From Pyrinomonadaceae bacterium (GTDB lineage Bacteria; Acidobacteriota; Blastocatellia; Pyrinomonadales; Pyrinomonadaceae), in the NCBI GenBank assembly GCA_013813825.1, contig JACCRA010000413.1:1-5763 (forward strand): 5,763 nt of DNA. The letters run 5' to 3'. Under the pieces are notes generated by a model. That model searched no databases, was not told where the DNA came from, and was given only the letters and a program-made list of their open reading frames with translations. The position numbers were made by a program, and so were the translations under genes. Positions 1-5,394 of this stretch are shown one piece after another (positions within the stretch are counted from its first letter, which is position 1; every line of letters starts with the position of its first letter).

Positions 1-933
1 CGTCTGCTCGACGAGATCGCCGATCAACTCTTCAAACTTGTCGCGCGTCAGCGTCTTGTTGAAGTGCTTCGGCCCCGTCGGGTCGGCGGCGATGAACGGC
101 AAATTGATGTTCGTCTCCGTCAGCGAAGACAATTCGCACTTCGCGCGCTCGGCCGACTCTTTCAGGCGTTGGAGGGCCAGTCGGTCGGCACGGAGATCGA
201 TGCCCGTCTCCATCTCAAACTGCACGACCATCCAATCAATGATCCGCTCGTCGAAGTCTTCGCCGCCGAGGAAGGTGTTGCCTGAAGTCGCTAACACCTC
301 GAACACGCCGTCGCTCATTTCGAGGATCGAAACGTCGAAAGTGCCGCCGCCCAGATCGTACACGACGACGCGCTCCGACTCGACGCGGCCCAATCCGTAG
401 GCCAGCGCGGCGGCCGTCGGCTCGTTGATAATGCGTTCGATTTTGAGGCCGGCGATCTTGCCCGCGTCCTTCGTTGCCTGCCGTTGCGTGTCGTCGAAAT
501 ATGCGGGGACGGTGATCACCGCTTCGGAGATCGGCTCGCCGAGGAAATCTTCGGCGGCGGCCTTAAGCCTTTGGAGCAAGATGCCGGAAATTTCCGGCGG
601 ACTATAAACGCGATCCTGCACGCGGATGCGTGCGTCGCCGTTCTGTGACTCGATGATCTCGAACGCGGAGGATTCGCGCGCCCGGCGCACTTCCGTCGAA
701 TTGAGTTTGCGGCCAATCAGACGCTTGACGGCATAGACCGTGTTGGCCGCATTCGTCACCGCCTGCCGCTTCGCGATCTGCCCGACCAGCCGCTCGCCCT
801 TGTCCGTGAAGCCGACAACCGAGGGCGTCGTCCGCCCGCCTTCCTTATTCGGAATGATCTGCACTGCGCCGCCCTCAAGCACCGCGACACAACAGTTCGT
901 CGTCCCCAAGTCAATGCCAATAACTTTTCCCAT
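1..933 (-). CDS. dnaK: Molecular chaperone DnaK (Hsp70), N-terminal part, cut by the left window edge
   Basis: ATP-dependent cytoplasmic Hsp70 chaperone that binds exposed hydrophobic segments and works with GrpE and a DnaJ partner. Translating the minus strand from the ATG at 933 gives 311 codons without a stop to base 1, about half of a usual 610-640 residue DnaK. All of it lies in the nucleotide-binding domain. Visible motifs are phosphate-1 [10 protein letters not shown] (residues 5-14), [16 protein letters not shown] (143-158), [14 protein letters not shown] (169-182) and phosphate-2 [14 protein letters not shown] (191-204). The substrate-binding domain and lid lie outside the window. 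The start is fixed by the canonical [12 protein letters not shown] beginning. No Shine-Dalgarno is visible: the bases just upstream are AT-rich and part of a heptad repeat element. It lies 62 nt downstream of grpE in the same direction, so it is probably the third gene of an hrcA-grpE-dnaK operon, perhaps followed by dnaJ. Identification is certain. Confidence 0.98.
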   Translation of the reverse strand, partial: MGKVIGIDLGTTNCCVAVLEGGAVQIIPNKEGGRTTPSVVGFTDKGERLVGQIAKRQAVTNAANTVYAVKRLIGRKLNSTEVRRARESSAFEIIESQNGDARIRVQDRVYSPPEISGILLQRLKAAAEDFLGEPISEAVITVPAYFDDTQRQATKDAGKIAGLKIERIINEPTAAALAYGLGRVESERVVVYDLGGGTFDVSILEMSDGVFEVLATSGNTFLGGEDFDERIIDWMVVQFEMETGIDLRADRLALQRLKESAERAKCELSSLTETNINLPFIAADPTGPKHFNKTLTRDKFEELIGDLVEQT

Positions 934-1003
934 AATTTAAATGCTAAATGCTGAACGCTGAGTGAAGAGCGAGGTTGTCTGTCACTCAGTACTCATCACT
1001 TCG
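934..1003. repeat. Heptad-repeat element in the grpE-dnaK gap
   Basis: The gap is made of degenerate 7-bp units. On the plus strand they read AATTTAA, ATGCTAA, ATGCTGA, ACGCTGA, GTGAAGA (934-968), then 14 nt, then CACTCAG, TACTCAT, CACTTCG (983-1003). The two sides face each other: 957-965 pairs with 982-990 (eight Watson-Crick pairs and one G-T) around a 16-nt loop. Positions 949-963 match 5404-5418 at 14 of 15 bases and 986-995 match 5445-5454 exactly, so this is a second member of the family seen between efp and kdtA. The right arm runs into the last codons and the TGA of grpE. The left arm ends next to the dnaK start. No U-tract follows the stem in either direction, so a simple intrinsic terminator is unlikely. 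The repeats are seen directly; any function is unknown. Confidence 0.8.
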
Positions 1004-1919
1004 TAGAGACTTTAACTAGTGCCGGGCGGAGGAGTTTGTCGCCGAGGCGGTAGCCGCGGACGACTTCCTGTATGACGGTGTCGGGGGGGAGAGTTTCTGA
1101 CACTTCGGTTGCGATGGCTTCGTGGACATGCGGATCGAAATGCTGGCCGGCGGTGGCGACGGGTTTCAGTCCGAGATTTTCCAGTACGCCGTTGAGTTGC
1201 TTGTTGATCAGTTCGACGCCGTGCAGGAAATGGCGAAACTCTTCGGACTCCTCAGCCTTGACGGTCGATTCGGTGTCAATCGCCCGCCGGAGATTATCGA
1301 CTACGGGTAACAACTGCTTAACAACTTCGCCAACCGCGCGCTGATAAGTTTCGACGCGCTCGCGTTCGATCCGCTTGCGATAATTGTCGAAATCGGCCTG
1401 CCGCCGGGCGAGCGTCTCCTGCAACTCTTGACGCTCAGTTACCGCCTTCTTCAATTCATTCTCAACCATGCCGAGTTCGGCCTGCGCGGCCAGTACTTCG
1501 GCCTGCATCGCCAGCGAAGAACCGCCCGCGCCACCCCGCGCTGGTTCAGGCCGCGCCGCCGCAGTGGGCATTGAGTGCGCGCCGCGCGATTCGAAAAAAC
1601 TGGCGCTCACTTGGCGCGTTGTGTCCTTGTCTTCGCGATTCTCCGGCAAGTCTGAGTTTTGCGGCCCGCCAGCAACGTCTTCTGTGTCGGCCGCTTCATG
1701 CCCCCCCGCGCTGTCCTGCTCCTGTCCGCGGTCAATGCGGCGCTGCATTTCCGTCGCGTCTTCGTAGCTCGAGGCACGTCCGAGTTCGCCCGGCGTCAGT
1801 TCCCCGTCGTCCGCATCATCTTGCTCGGGGGCTGTTGCCAAATCCTCGTCCGGCTCGTCGTCAACGAACCGCACGGGAATGCGTCCCGGCGTCTGGCTCT
1901 TGTTGTTAATCATCGACAT
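996..1919 (-). CDS. grpE: Nucleotide exchange factor GrpE with long acidic N-terminal extension
   Basis: Cytoplasmic co-chaperone that releases ADP from DnaK; the family acts as a dimer. The protein has 307 residues against about 170-210 for most GrpE. Residues 1-130 are acidic and low in complexity (DDEPDEDLATAPEQDDADDGE around 20-40), probably disordered. Residues 137-195 form the long helix or coiled coil with the family motif RRQADFDNYRKR (172-183). Residues 196-305 hold the four-helix and beta-wing part (LLPVVDNLRRAI at 203-214, HFDPHVHEAI at 260-269, and GYRLGDKLLRPALV near the C-terminus). Two in-frame ATGs lie close together at 1919 and 1913. The AGAGG before them is 3 nt from the first and 9 nt from the second, so the second (305 residues) may be the real start. 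It lies 48 nt downstream of hrcA and 62 nt upstream of dnaK. The C-terminal STK and the stop codon lie in the edge of a repeat element. Confidence 0.96.
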   Translation of the reverse strand: MSMINNKSQTPGRIPVRFVDDEPDEDLATAPEQDDADDGELTPGELGRASSYEDATEMQRRIDRGQEQDSAGGHEAADTEDVAGGPQNSDLPENREDKDTTRQVSASFFESRGAHSMPTAAARPEPARGGAGGSSLAMQAEVLAAQAELGMVENELKKAVTERQELQETLARRQADFDNYRKRIERERVETYQRAVGEVVKQLLPVVDNLRRAIDTESTVKAEESEEFRHFLHGVELINKQLNGVLENLGLKPVATAGQHFDPHVHEAIATEVSETLPPDTVIQEVVRGYRLGDKLLRPALVKVSTK

Positions 1920-1922
1920 CTG

Positions 1923-1927
1923 CCTCT
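1923..1927 (-). promoter_or_regulatory. Shine-Dalgarno AGAGG that helps decide the grpE start
   Basis: On the minus strand AGAGG is followed by CAG, then ATG (1919), TCG and a second ATG (1913). Spacing is 3 nt to the first ATG, too short, and 9 nt to the second, within the usual range. This favours translation from 1913, which would remove Met-Ser from the annotated N-terminus. It is the clearest ribosome-binding site among the three minus-strand genes. Confidence 0.55.
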
Positions 1928-1967
1928 GTGTGTTCGACGCGCCGACACGCCGGCGACCGAATCAAAG

Positions 1968-3086
1968 TTAAGACCGCGACGGGCCTTCGTAAAAAACGCG
2001 CTCCACGAGTTGCGCGACGTGATTAACCACGGCCATCATCCGCGCGTATTCGATCCGCATTGGCCCGACGACGCCCAGCGTCCCGGCCACTTCGCCTGTG
2101 CCGATGCGATAGGGGGCCGTAAAGAGCGCGCACGATTGCATGGCCGGCGTCGCCGACTCGCGGCCGATGACGACACGCACGCCGCCGTAGGCGCTCTCGC
2201 GCGCGATACACTCGTTGAGAATTCTCACGAGCCGCGACTTCTCTTCCAGCGTTCGGAACAGTTCACGCAATCGCTCAATGTCCGTGAAGTCTGAATTGCT
2301 CAGAAAATTCGAGGCTCCGTCAACATACACGTCGCCCGTCTCGCCCGCCTCGCCCTCCAAGCTCCGCTCGCACAACATGATTGCCCGGCGCAGGAGAATG
2401 TCATACAGCGTCTTCTCCTGTTGCATCAGGCGCAAAATATCAGCACGGATCGTCAACAGGCTTTTGCCGCCAAACTCGACGTTCAAATAGCGGGCCGTGC
2501 TGTCCAACTCTTCCTGCGTGATCGGCTCTTCAATGCGAACCACCCTGTTCTGGACGACATGTTGAGAGAAGACCAGTACGACGAGGATGCGCCCATCCGA
2601 GAGGTTCAAAAATTCGATGTGTTGTAAACAGTTGTCAGCCAGCGACGGCGAAATAATAATGCCGACATTTTTCGACATCGAAGACAGCAGCCGCGAAACC
2701 CGTTCCATCACTCGGCCGGGCGTCGCGCCTTCCGCCCACTCGTTGCCAAGCATTCGGTCAATGACTGCCAGATCGACGCGCGATAAGCGCGTATCGCTAA
2801 TCATGTGATCCACGTAAAAACGATAGCCTTTGTCCGTTGGGACGCGACCGGCGGAGGTGTGCGGCTGCTCGACCAGTCCGGCTTCCTCCAATTCCGCCAT
2901 CACATTGCGGATCGTCGCCGGACTCCACCCGGCGACGCTCGCGGAATGCGCGGCCAGAGTTTTCGAGCCGACCGGCTCTCCCGTCACTAAATGTTCCTGA
3001 ATGATCGCGGACAGCACGGCCTGACCGCGCGCGTCGGGCAGACGGTGTGGCAGAGAGGGTGTGTGATAGTGACCGTGATTAGCCAT
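1968..3086 (-). CDS. hrcA: Heat-inducible transcription repressor HrcA
   Basis: Family repressor of chaperone operons; it binds CIRCE operators as a dimer and its folding is coupled to GroEL. The protein is 372 residues, slightly longer than the usual 340-350. Residues 18-95 are the winged helix-turn-helix domain, with EPVGSKTL (37-44), SPATIRNVMAELEEAGL (55-71) and QPHTSAGRVPTDKGYRFYVD (74-93), all hallmark HrcA sequence. The GAF-like and dimerisation region follows: VGIIISP (141-147), DGASNFL (256-262), and near the C-terminus GPMRIEYARMMAVVNHVAQL (341-360). The first 17 residues are His- and Pro-rich and not conserved in the family as I know it. The ATG at 3086 has no clear Shine-Dalgarno; the preceding minus-strand bases are T-rich, so the start is less certain than the gene. 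It is the first gene of hrcA-grpE-dnaK and implies autoregulation of the operon. Confidence 0.96.
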   Translation of the reverse strand: MANHGHYHTPSLPHRLPDARGQAVLSAIIQEHLVTGEPVGSKTLAAHSASVAGWSPATIRNVMAELEEAGLVEQPHTSAGRVPTDKGYRFYVDHMISDTRLSRVDLAVIDRMLGNEWAEGATPGRVMERVSRLLSSMSKNVGIIISPSLADNCLQHIEFLNLSDGRILVVLVFSQHVVQNRVVRIEEPITQEELDSTARYLNVEFGGKSLLTIRADILRLMQQEKTLYDILLRRAIMLCERSLEGEAGETGDVYVDGASNFLSNSDFTDIERLRELFRTLEEKSRLVRILNECIARESAYGGVRVVIGRESATPAMQSCALFTAPYRIGTGEVAGTLGVVGPMRIEYARMMAVVNHVAQLVERVFYEGPSRS

Positions 3087-3160
3087 TTCGATAAAAACAG
3101 GGCGGCAATACCAGAGCTTTAGCCTTCAAGAGCGGGGCCTCCCGACACGGCTTCATCAAT

Positions 3161-3189
3161 TCAATACCGCCCGTGCTATTGCCTGTCAA
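3161..3189 (-). promoter_or_regulatory. Candidate proximal hrcA promoter (perfect -35, weak -10)
   Basis: On the minus strand a perfect TTGACA (3184-3189) is followed by a 17-nt spacer and TATTGA (3161-3166). The -10 matches the consensus at only three of six positions, so this is a weak candidate. Transcription would start near 3154, giving a leader of about 68 nt to the hrcA ATG. Support is sequence match only. Confidence 0.3.
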
Positions 3190-3306
3190 GAGTATAATTT
3201 CCTGTTCACTTACGCCCGCAGTCGAGACGAGAAGCGGTGTCCAGTATAACGGATGCTGGAAATCGCGCGCAAACTTGGCCACCCGCACCTTTCGCCTGCT
3301 CAATTT

Positions 3307-3399
3307 GCCTAGTCACAGCTATGTGAAGCACACGCTACACTTAGCTCCTTCTGGCAGAGCTGATGGGCAACATTTATCTAAATCTTGAAATGACTAGGC
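3307..3399. repeat. 93-nt element closed by perfect 9-bp inverted repeat, with internal hairpins
   Basis: GCCTAGTCA at 3307-3315 and its exact complement TGACTAGGC at 3391-3399 enclose 75 nt. Inside are three further inverted segments: an 18-nt hairpin with stems of 3 and 3 bp around one mismatch, just after 3321; a seven-pair stem with 9-nt loop (3341-3363); and ATTT/AAAT (3372-3383). The whole could fold as a closed multi-hairpin structure resembling a cloverleaf, but no T-loop or anticodon arm of a tRNA is present. It lies just downstream of the distal minus-strand promoter, so it may be a structured leader of hrcA, a small RNA or a miniature element with terminal inverted repeats. Confidence 0.5.
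3341..3363. promoter_or_regulatory. CIRCE-like inverted repeat (possible HrcA operator)
   Basis: TTAGCTC, nine bases, GAGCTGA. All seven positions pair (one G-T). The known CIRCE operator is TTAGCACTC-N9-GAGTGCTAA. This site has the outer TTAGC, the inner CTC/GAG and the 9-bp spacer, but each arm is two bases shorter, so the half-site spacing differs from the consensus. It lies about 57-80 nt inside the transcript predicted from the distal hrcA promoter, a position CIRCE often occupies. The link to HrcA is an inference. Confidence 0.35.
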
Positions 3400-3426
3400 T
3401 TAAACTACTAACGATTTGGTGCGTCG

Positions 3427-3455
3427 ATTATAGTCGCCACGCCTTTCGTCTTCAA
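3427..3455 (-). promoter_or_regulatory. Candidate distal hrcA operon promoter
   Basis: On the minus strand TTGAAG (3450-3455; four of six to TTGACA) is separated by exactly 17 nt from a perfect TATAAT (3427-3432). The predicted start is near 3420, which leaves a leader of about 330 nt before hrcA. The -35 lies inside a 14-bp perfect palindrome. This is the best-scoring minus-strand promoter I can see upstream of hrcA. Confidence 0.5.
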
Positions 3456-3462
3456 TTGAAGA
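3449..3462. repeat. 14-bp perfect palindrome overlapping the distal hrcA -35 box
   Basis: TCTTCAATTGAAGA is identical on both strands and covers the -35 element of the minus-strand promoter. Its placement between two divergent promoters is typical of a dimeric repressor operator. Which regulator would bind is unknown; it does not resemble CIRCE. Confidence 0.5.
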
Positions 3463-3499
3463 GCCTACAACCGCTTACAGGAAGGGGACCAATTAGTGT

Positions 3500-3528
3500 T
3501 TGACGGCGCTCGCGCGCGTCCGTAAGAT
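3500..3528 (+). promoter_or_regulatory. Candidate promoter of the metallopeptidase gene
   Basis: TTGACG (3500-3505; five of six), a 17-nt GC-rich spacer and TAAGAT (3523-3528; four of six). The predicted start is near 3535, about 109 nt before the chosen ATG. It fits the orientation of the downstream gene and faces away from the distal hrcA promoter. Confidence 0.45.
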
Positions 3529-3643
3529 AGGGCACTTCTCCACGAAGTAATAAGATTCTTTCCAAGTTTTGGAGAGGAGCACAGGTAGTCGGCGAAAAGT
3601 CAACTTCGCCGGGGATTCGGTGTCTTGTTTTTGGCATATAATC

Positions 3644-4387
3644 ATGGTCGCCCTGTCTGACATTCAAACACGTTTTACGTCGCTCTACGCTGACGCTTTT
3701 CGCCAACTTGACCCCAAGCGCCCGCCGCCGCCAATTGAGGTCAGGTTGTACCCCTATGCCGGCTTGAACCACACAATTCGCCTGCGCGGGGGGCGCGTTT
3801 ACGTCCGCGTCTCGGACATTTTCCGCGACGCTCCGATGAACGTGCAGCGGGCACTCGCCTTCATTCTCGTCGCGAAGCTGCTGCGCCGCCGCACGCCGCA
3901 GTTTCAGGACCGCGTCTATCGCGATTTCGCGTGCACGCCGCAAATCCTGCGCGCATCAGACATCGCACGCCGCCGGCGCGGACGCAAAATCATCTCATCG
4001 GCGCGCGGCGCTTTCTATAACCTCGAACGCATGTTTGAGCGGCTCAACCGGCGTTTTTTTGACGACCAACTCAAAAAGCCGACGCTCACATGGTCGCAAC
4101 GCCGGACGCGCCGCATTCTCGGTCACCACGATCCGGTGCATCAGACCATCGTGATCAGCAAGACGCTCGACGCGCGCGATGTCCCTGAGTGGTTCGTCGA
4201 ATATATCCTGTATCACGAAATGCTGCACATCAAGCACCCCGCGCGCATCATCAAGGGGCGTCGCTTCTACCACACGAAAACTTTTCGCGCCGAGGAGGAA
4301 AGATTTCCTTACTACGTCGAGGCGCAGGAATGGCTCGAGCGCATCTCGCTCAAACGCCGCACTCATCAGCGAGCGCGAGCGGCTTGA
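3644..4387 (+). CDS. SprT-like zinc metallopeptidase, uncharacterised
   Basis: Predicted cytoplasmic zinc-dependent peptidase-fold protein of 247 residues; substrate unknown. The metal site is HEMLH (191-195, HExxH type), followed by HTKTF with His210 as the likely third ligand, as in SprT/YgjP-like proteins. His198 is an additional nearby histidine. An Arg-rich middle section (RRRRGRKIISSARG, about 109-122) precedes the catalytic domain, where TWSQRRTRRILGHHD (about 149-163) probably forms the first strands. There is no signal peptide or membrane segment. The frame stays open upstream to a TTG at 3569, with an in-frame GTG at 3620. I chose ATG 3644 because compositionally normal sequence (MVALSDIQTRF) begins there. 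No Shine-Dalgarno clearly supports any start; GGGG at 3611-3614 could serve the GTG. A TATAAT at 3637-3642 sits too close to this ATG to drive it. It stands alone: divergent from hrcA and followed by a strong hairpin. Confidence 0.85.
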   Translation: MVALSDIQTRFTSLYADAFRQLDPKRPPPPIEVRLYPYAGLNHTIRLRGGRVYVRVSDIFRDAPMNVQRALAFILVAKLLRRRTPQFQDRVYRDFACTPQILRASDIARRRRGRKIISSARGAFYNLERMFERLNRRFFDDQLKKPTLTWSQRRTRRILGHHDPVHQTIVISKTLDARDVPEWFVEYILYHEMLHIKHPARIIKGRRFYHTKTFRAEEERFPYYVEAQEWLERISLKRRTHQRARAA

Positions 4388-4471
4388 CGGCCTCTCGTGG
4401 CTCGCGAAAATTTTCTGAAACTTTGCCCCCCTCGCTTCGTTTAATCGGGCAGGAAGGTGGGCTCCTCCGAG

Positions 4472-4532
4472 AAGAGCGGGTGAGCGGCAGTCAAGAATGA
4501 AGTTCAAACTTGATTACCGCTCACCCGCTCTT
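4472..4532 (+). terminator. 61-nt near-perfect palindrome, probable transcription terminator
   Basis: A perfect 16-bp GC-rich stem (4472-4487 with 4517-4532) continues after one mismatch into a 7-bp stem (4489-4495 with 4509-4515, one G-T). After two further mismatches a 3-bp stem closes a 3-nt loop. All segments share the same centre at 4502. TTTGTTGT overlaps its 3' end, a modest U-rich tail for plus-strand transcription, 85 nt after the metallopeptidase stop. It probably ends that transcript, but the length and near-perfect symmetry exceed what a terminator needs, so a dispersed palindromic repeat is also possible. Confidence 0.6.
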
Positions 4533-4707
4533 TGTTGTGCCGTGCCAAAAAAATCCGTTAACGACTGGCAACCCTTCCGACTTGCGTTTCCCCCCTCGCG
4601 CCAAGCACCCAATCGCTCACTTCCAACATTTTGGAAACACTCCATTGTTGTTCTCGATCTTTTCGCAAAAGATGCTTTCCTGCCTTTGAACTCTAACGGC
4701 GTGCAAC

Positions 4708-4737
4708 TGGACAAATCCGCCCCGGCCTCGCTAGACT
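4708..4737 (+). promoter_or_regulatory. Candidate efp promoter
   Basis: TGGACA (4708-4713; five of six to TTGACA), an 18-nt spacer and TAGACT (4732-4737; four of six to TATAAT). The predicted start is near 4744, giving a leader of about 87 nt. A GGAG at 4814-4817 lies 13 nt before the efp ATG, rather far for a Shine-Dalgarno. Based on sequence match only. Confidence 0.35.
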
Positions 4738-4830
4738 ACGCGGTTTATTGGAGCAGCAAGTCGGCGGCCTGCGGCAGTGTGCAACTTTTATCAATAACAT
4801 TCTCAAGTAACACGGAGCGAGACGATTCTC

Positions 4831-5394
4831 ATGGCAATTCCCGCAACTCAGATTCGACGCGGCATGGTGATCCTGTTTGAAGGCAATTTGTGCAAGGTGA
4901 TCGACTTTCGCCACCACACGCCCGGCAATTTGCGCGCGATGGTGCAAACTAAACTTCGCAACCTTCGCACCGGAGCCTCCTTCGAGCACCGCTTCCGTTC
5001 TTCCGATACGGTAAACAAAGCGTCGCTCGAACAGCACGAGATGGAGTATCTCTATTCCGACGGCACCGGCCACCACTTTATGAACACGGAGAATTACGAG
5101 CAGACGGCGCTCTCCGCCGAAGACCTCGGTGACATGGCGCAGTGGCTCTCGCCCGGCCTGCGGATTCAGGTCGAATTTTACGAAGGCCGGCCCATCGGCA
5201 TCGACCTTCCGCCCTCGCTTGAATTAACCGTGGTCAGCACCGAACCGACGCTGAAAGGCGCGACCGTCTCCAACGTCAACAAGCCCGCGACGCTCGAAAA
5301 CGGCGTCACCATTCCGGTGCCCCCTTTCATCAACGAAGGCGACCGCATCCGCGTCGATCCCATCGAATCGCGTTACATGGAGCGCGTCAAGTAA
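4831..5394 (+). CDS. efp: Translation elongation factor P, with Asn at the modified loop tip
   Basis: Cytoplasmic factor that binds between the ribosomal P and E sites and promotes peptide bond formation at consecutive prolines. The protein has 187 residues, the normal length. Domain I (about 1-63) is the KOW-like domain, with [12 protein letters not shown] (15-26) and the beta3-beta4 loop [16 protein letters not shown] (30-45). Domain II (about 65-128) is an OB-fold with [21 protein letters not shown]. Domain III (129-187) carries the C-terminal family signature [23 protein letters not shown]. Aligning with E. coli EF-P without gaps (KLR at 41-43 against 42-44) places Asn33 at the E. coli Lys34 position. 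Neither the lysylated Lys nor the rhamnosylated Arg is present; Leu34 and Arg35 follow. The start is fixed by family alignment. It lies upstream of kdtA with an 87-nt repeat-filled gap. Confidence 0.97.
   Translation: MAIPATQIRRGMVILFEGNLCKVIDFRHHTPGNLRAMVQTKLRNLRTGASFEHRFRSSDTVNKASLEQHEMEYLYSDGTGHHFMNTENYEQTALSAEDLGDMAQWLSPGLRIQVEFYEGRPIGIDLPPSLELTVVSTEPTLKGATVSNVNKPATLENGVTIPVPPFINEGDRIRVDPIESRYMERVK

Larger units (their letters stand above)
3087..3643. other. Divergent intergenic regulatory region between hrcA and the metallopeptidase gene
   Basis: This 557-nt stretch contains no gene I can support. It is visibly more AT-rich than the flanking genes, especially 3300-3460. It holds two oppositely directed sigma70-like promoters whose -35 boxes are about 45 bp apart, a 14-bp palindrome, a 93-nt segment bounded by a perfect 9-bp inverted repeat, a CIRCE-like inverted repeat, and GGGCGG/CCGCCC arms followed on the minus strand by a T-run just before hrcA. 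If the distal minus-strand promoter is used, hrcA would have an untranslated leader of about 330 nt. Confidence 0.7.
4388..4830. other. Intergenic region between the metallopeptidase gene and efp
   Basis: This 443-nt stretch contains no credible gene. It holds the 61-nt palindrome at 4472-4532, two small perfect hairpins (TTCCAA-CATT-TTGGAA at 4621-4636 and ATCTTTT-CGC-AAAAGAT at 4657-4673), and a candidate efp promoter at 4708-4737. The two small hairpins lie upstream of that promoter. An open frame across 4497-4880 overlaps the efp start and has no recognisable content. Confidence 0.7.

Noticed and set aside
1940..1955. CGCCG-N6-CGGCG hairpin in the hrcA-grpE gap
   Set aside because: Only 5 bp in a GC-rich gap with no T-run; not distinguishable from chance.
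1659..2294. Open frame of 211 codons on the plus strand across grpE and hrcA
   Set aside because: It is antisense to two firmly identified genes, spans their junction, is Arg-, His- and Pro-rich with no motif, and reflects GC-rich codon bias.
3119..3127. TTAGCCTTC, a 7 of 9 match to a CIRCE half-site, 33 nt before the hrcA start
   Set aside because: The second half-site at the required 9-bp spacing matches only four of nine bases and there is no dyad symmetry.
3079..3303. Open frame of 74 codons on the minus strand just upstream of and overlapping the hrcA start
   Set aside because: No recognisable content or ribosome site; it crosses the promoter candidates and terminator-like arms, so a regulatory leader is more likely.
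3307..3399. tRNA or tRNA-like gene
   Set aside because: The size and closing stem are suggestive, but there is no T-loop GTTCRA motif, no 5-bp anticodon arm with standard 7-nt loop and no CCA context.
3637..3642. Perfect TATAAT on the plus strand just before the metallopeptidase ATG
   Set aside because: Transcription would start downstream of the chosen ATG and no -35 lies at the right distance; probably chance in an AT-rich patch.
3452..3943. Open frame of 163 codons on the minus strand
   Set aside because: Antisense to the metallopeptidase gene and its promoter, with no family features.
4497..4880. Open frame of 127 codons on the plus strand ending inside efp
   Set aside because: It starts inside the palindrome, overlaps the well-defined efp start in another frame, and its translation looks random.
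4693..5076. Open frame of 127 codons on the minus strand over the efp 5' half
   Set aside because: Antisense shadow of efp and its promoter region.
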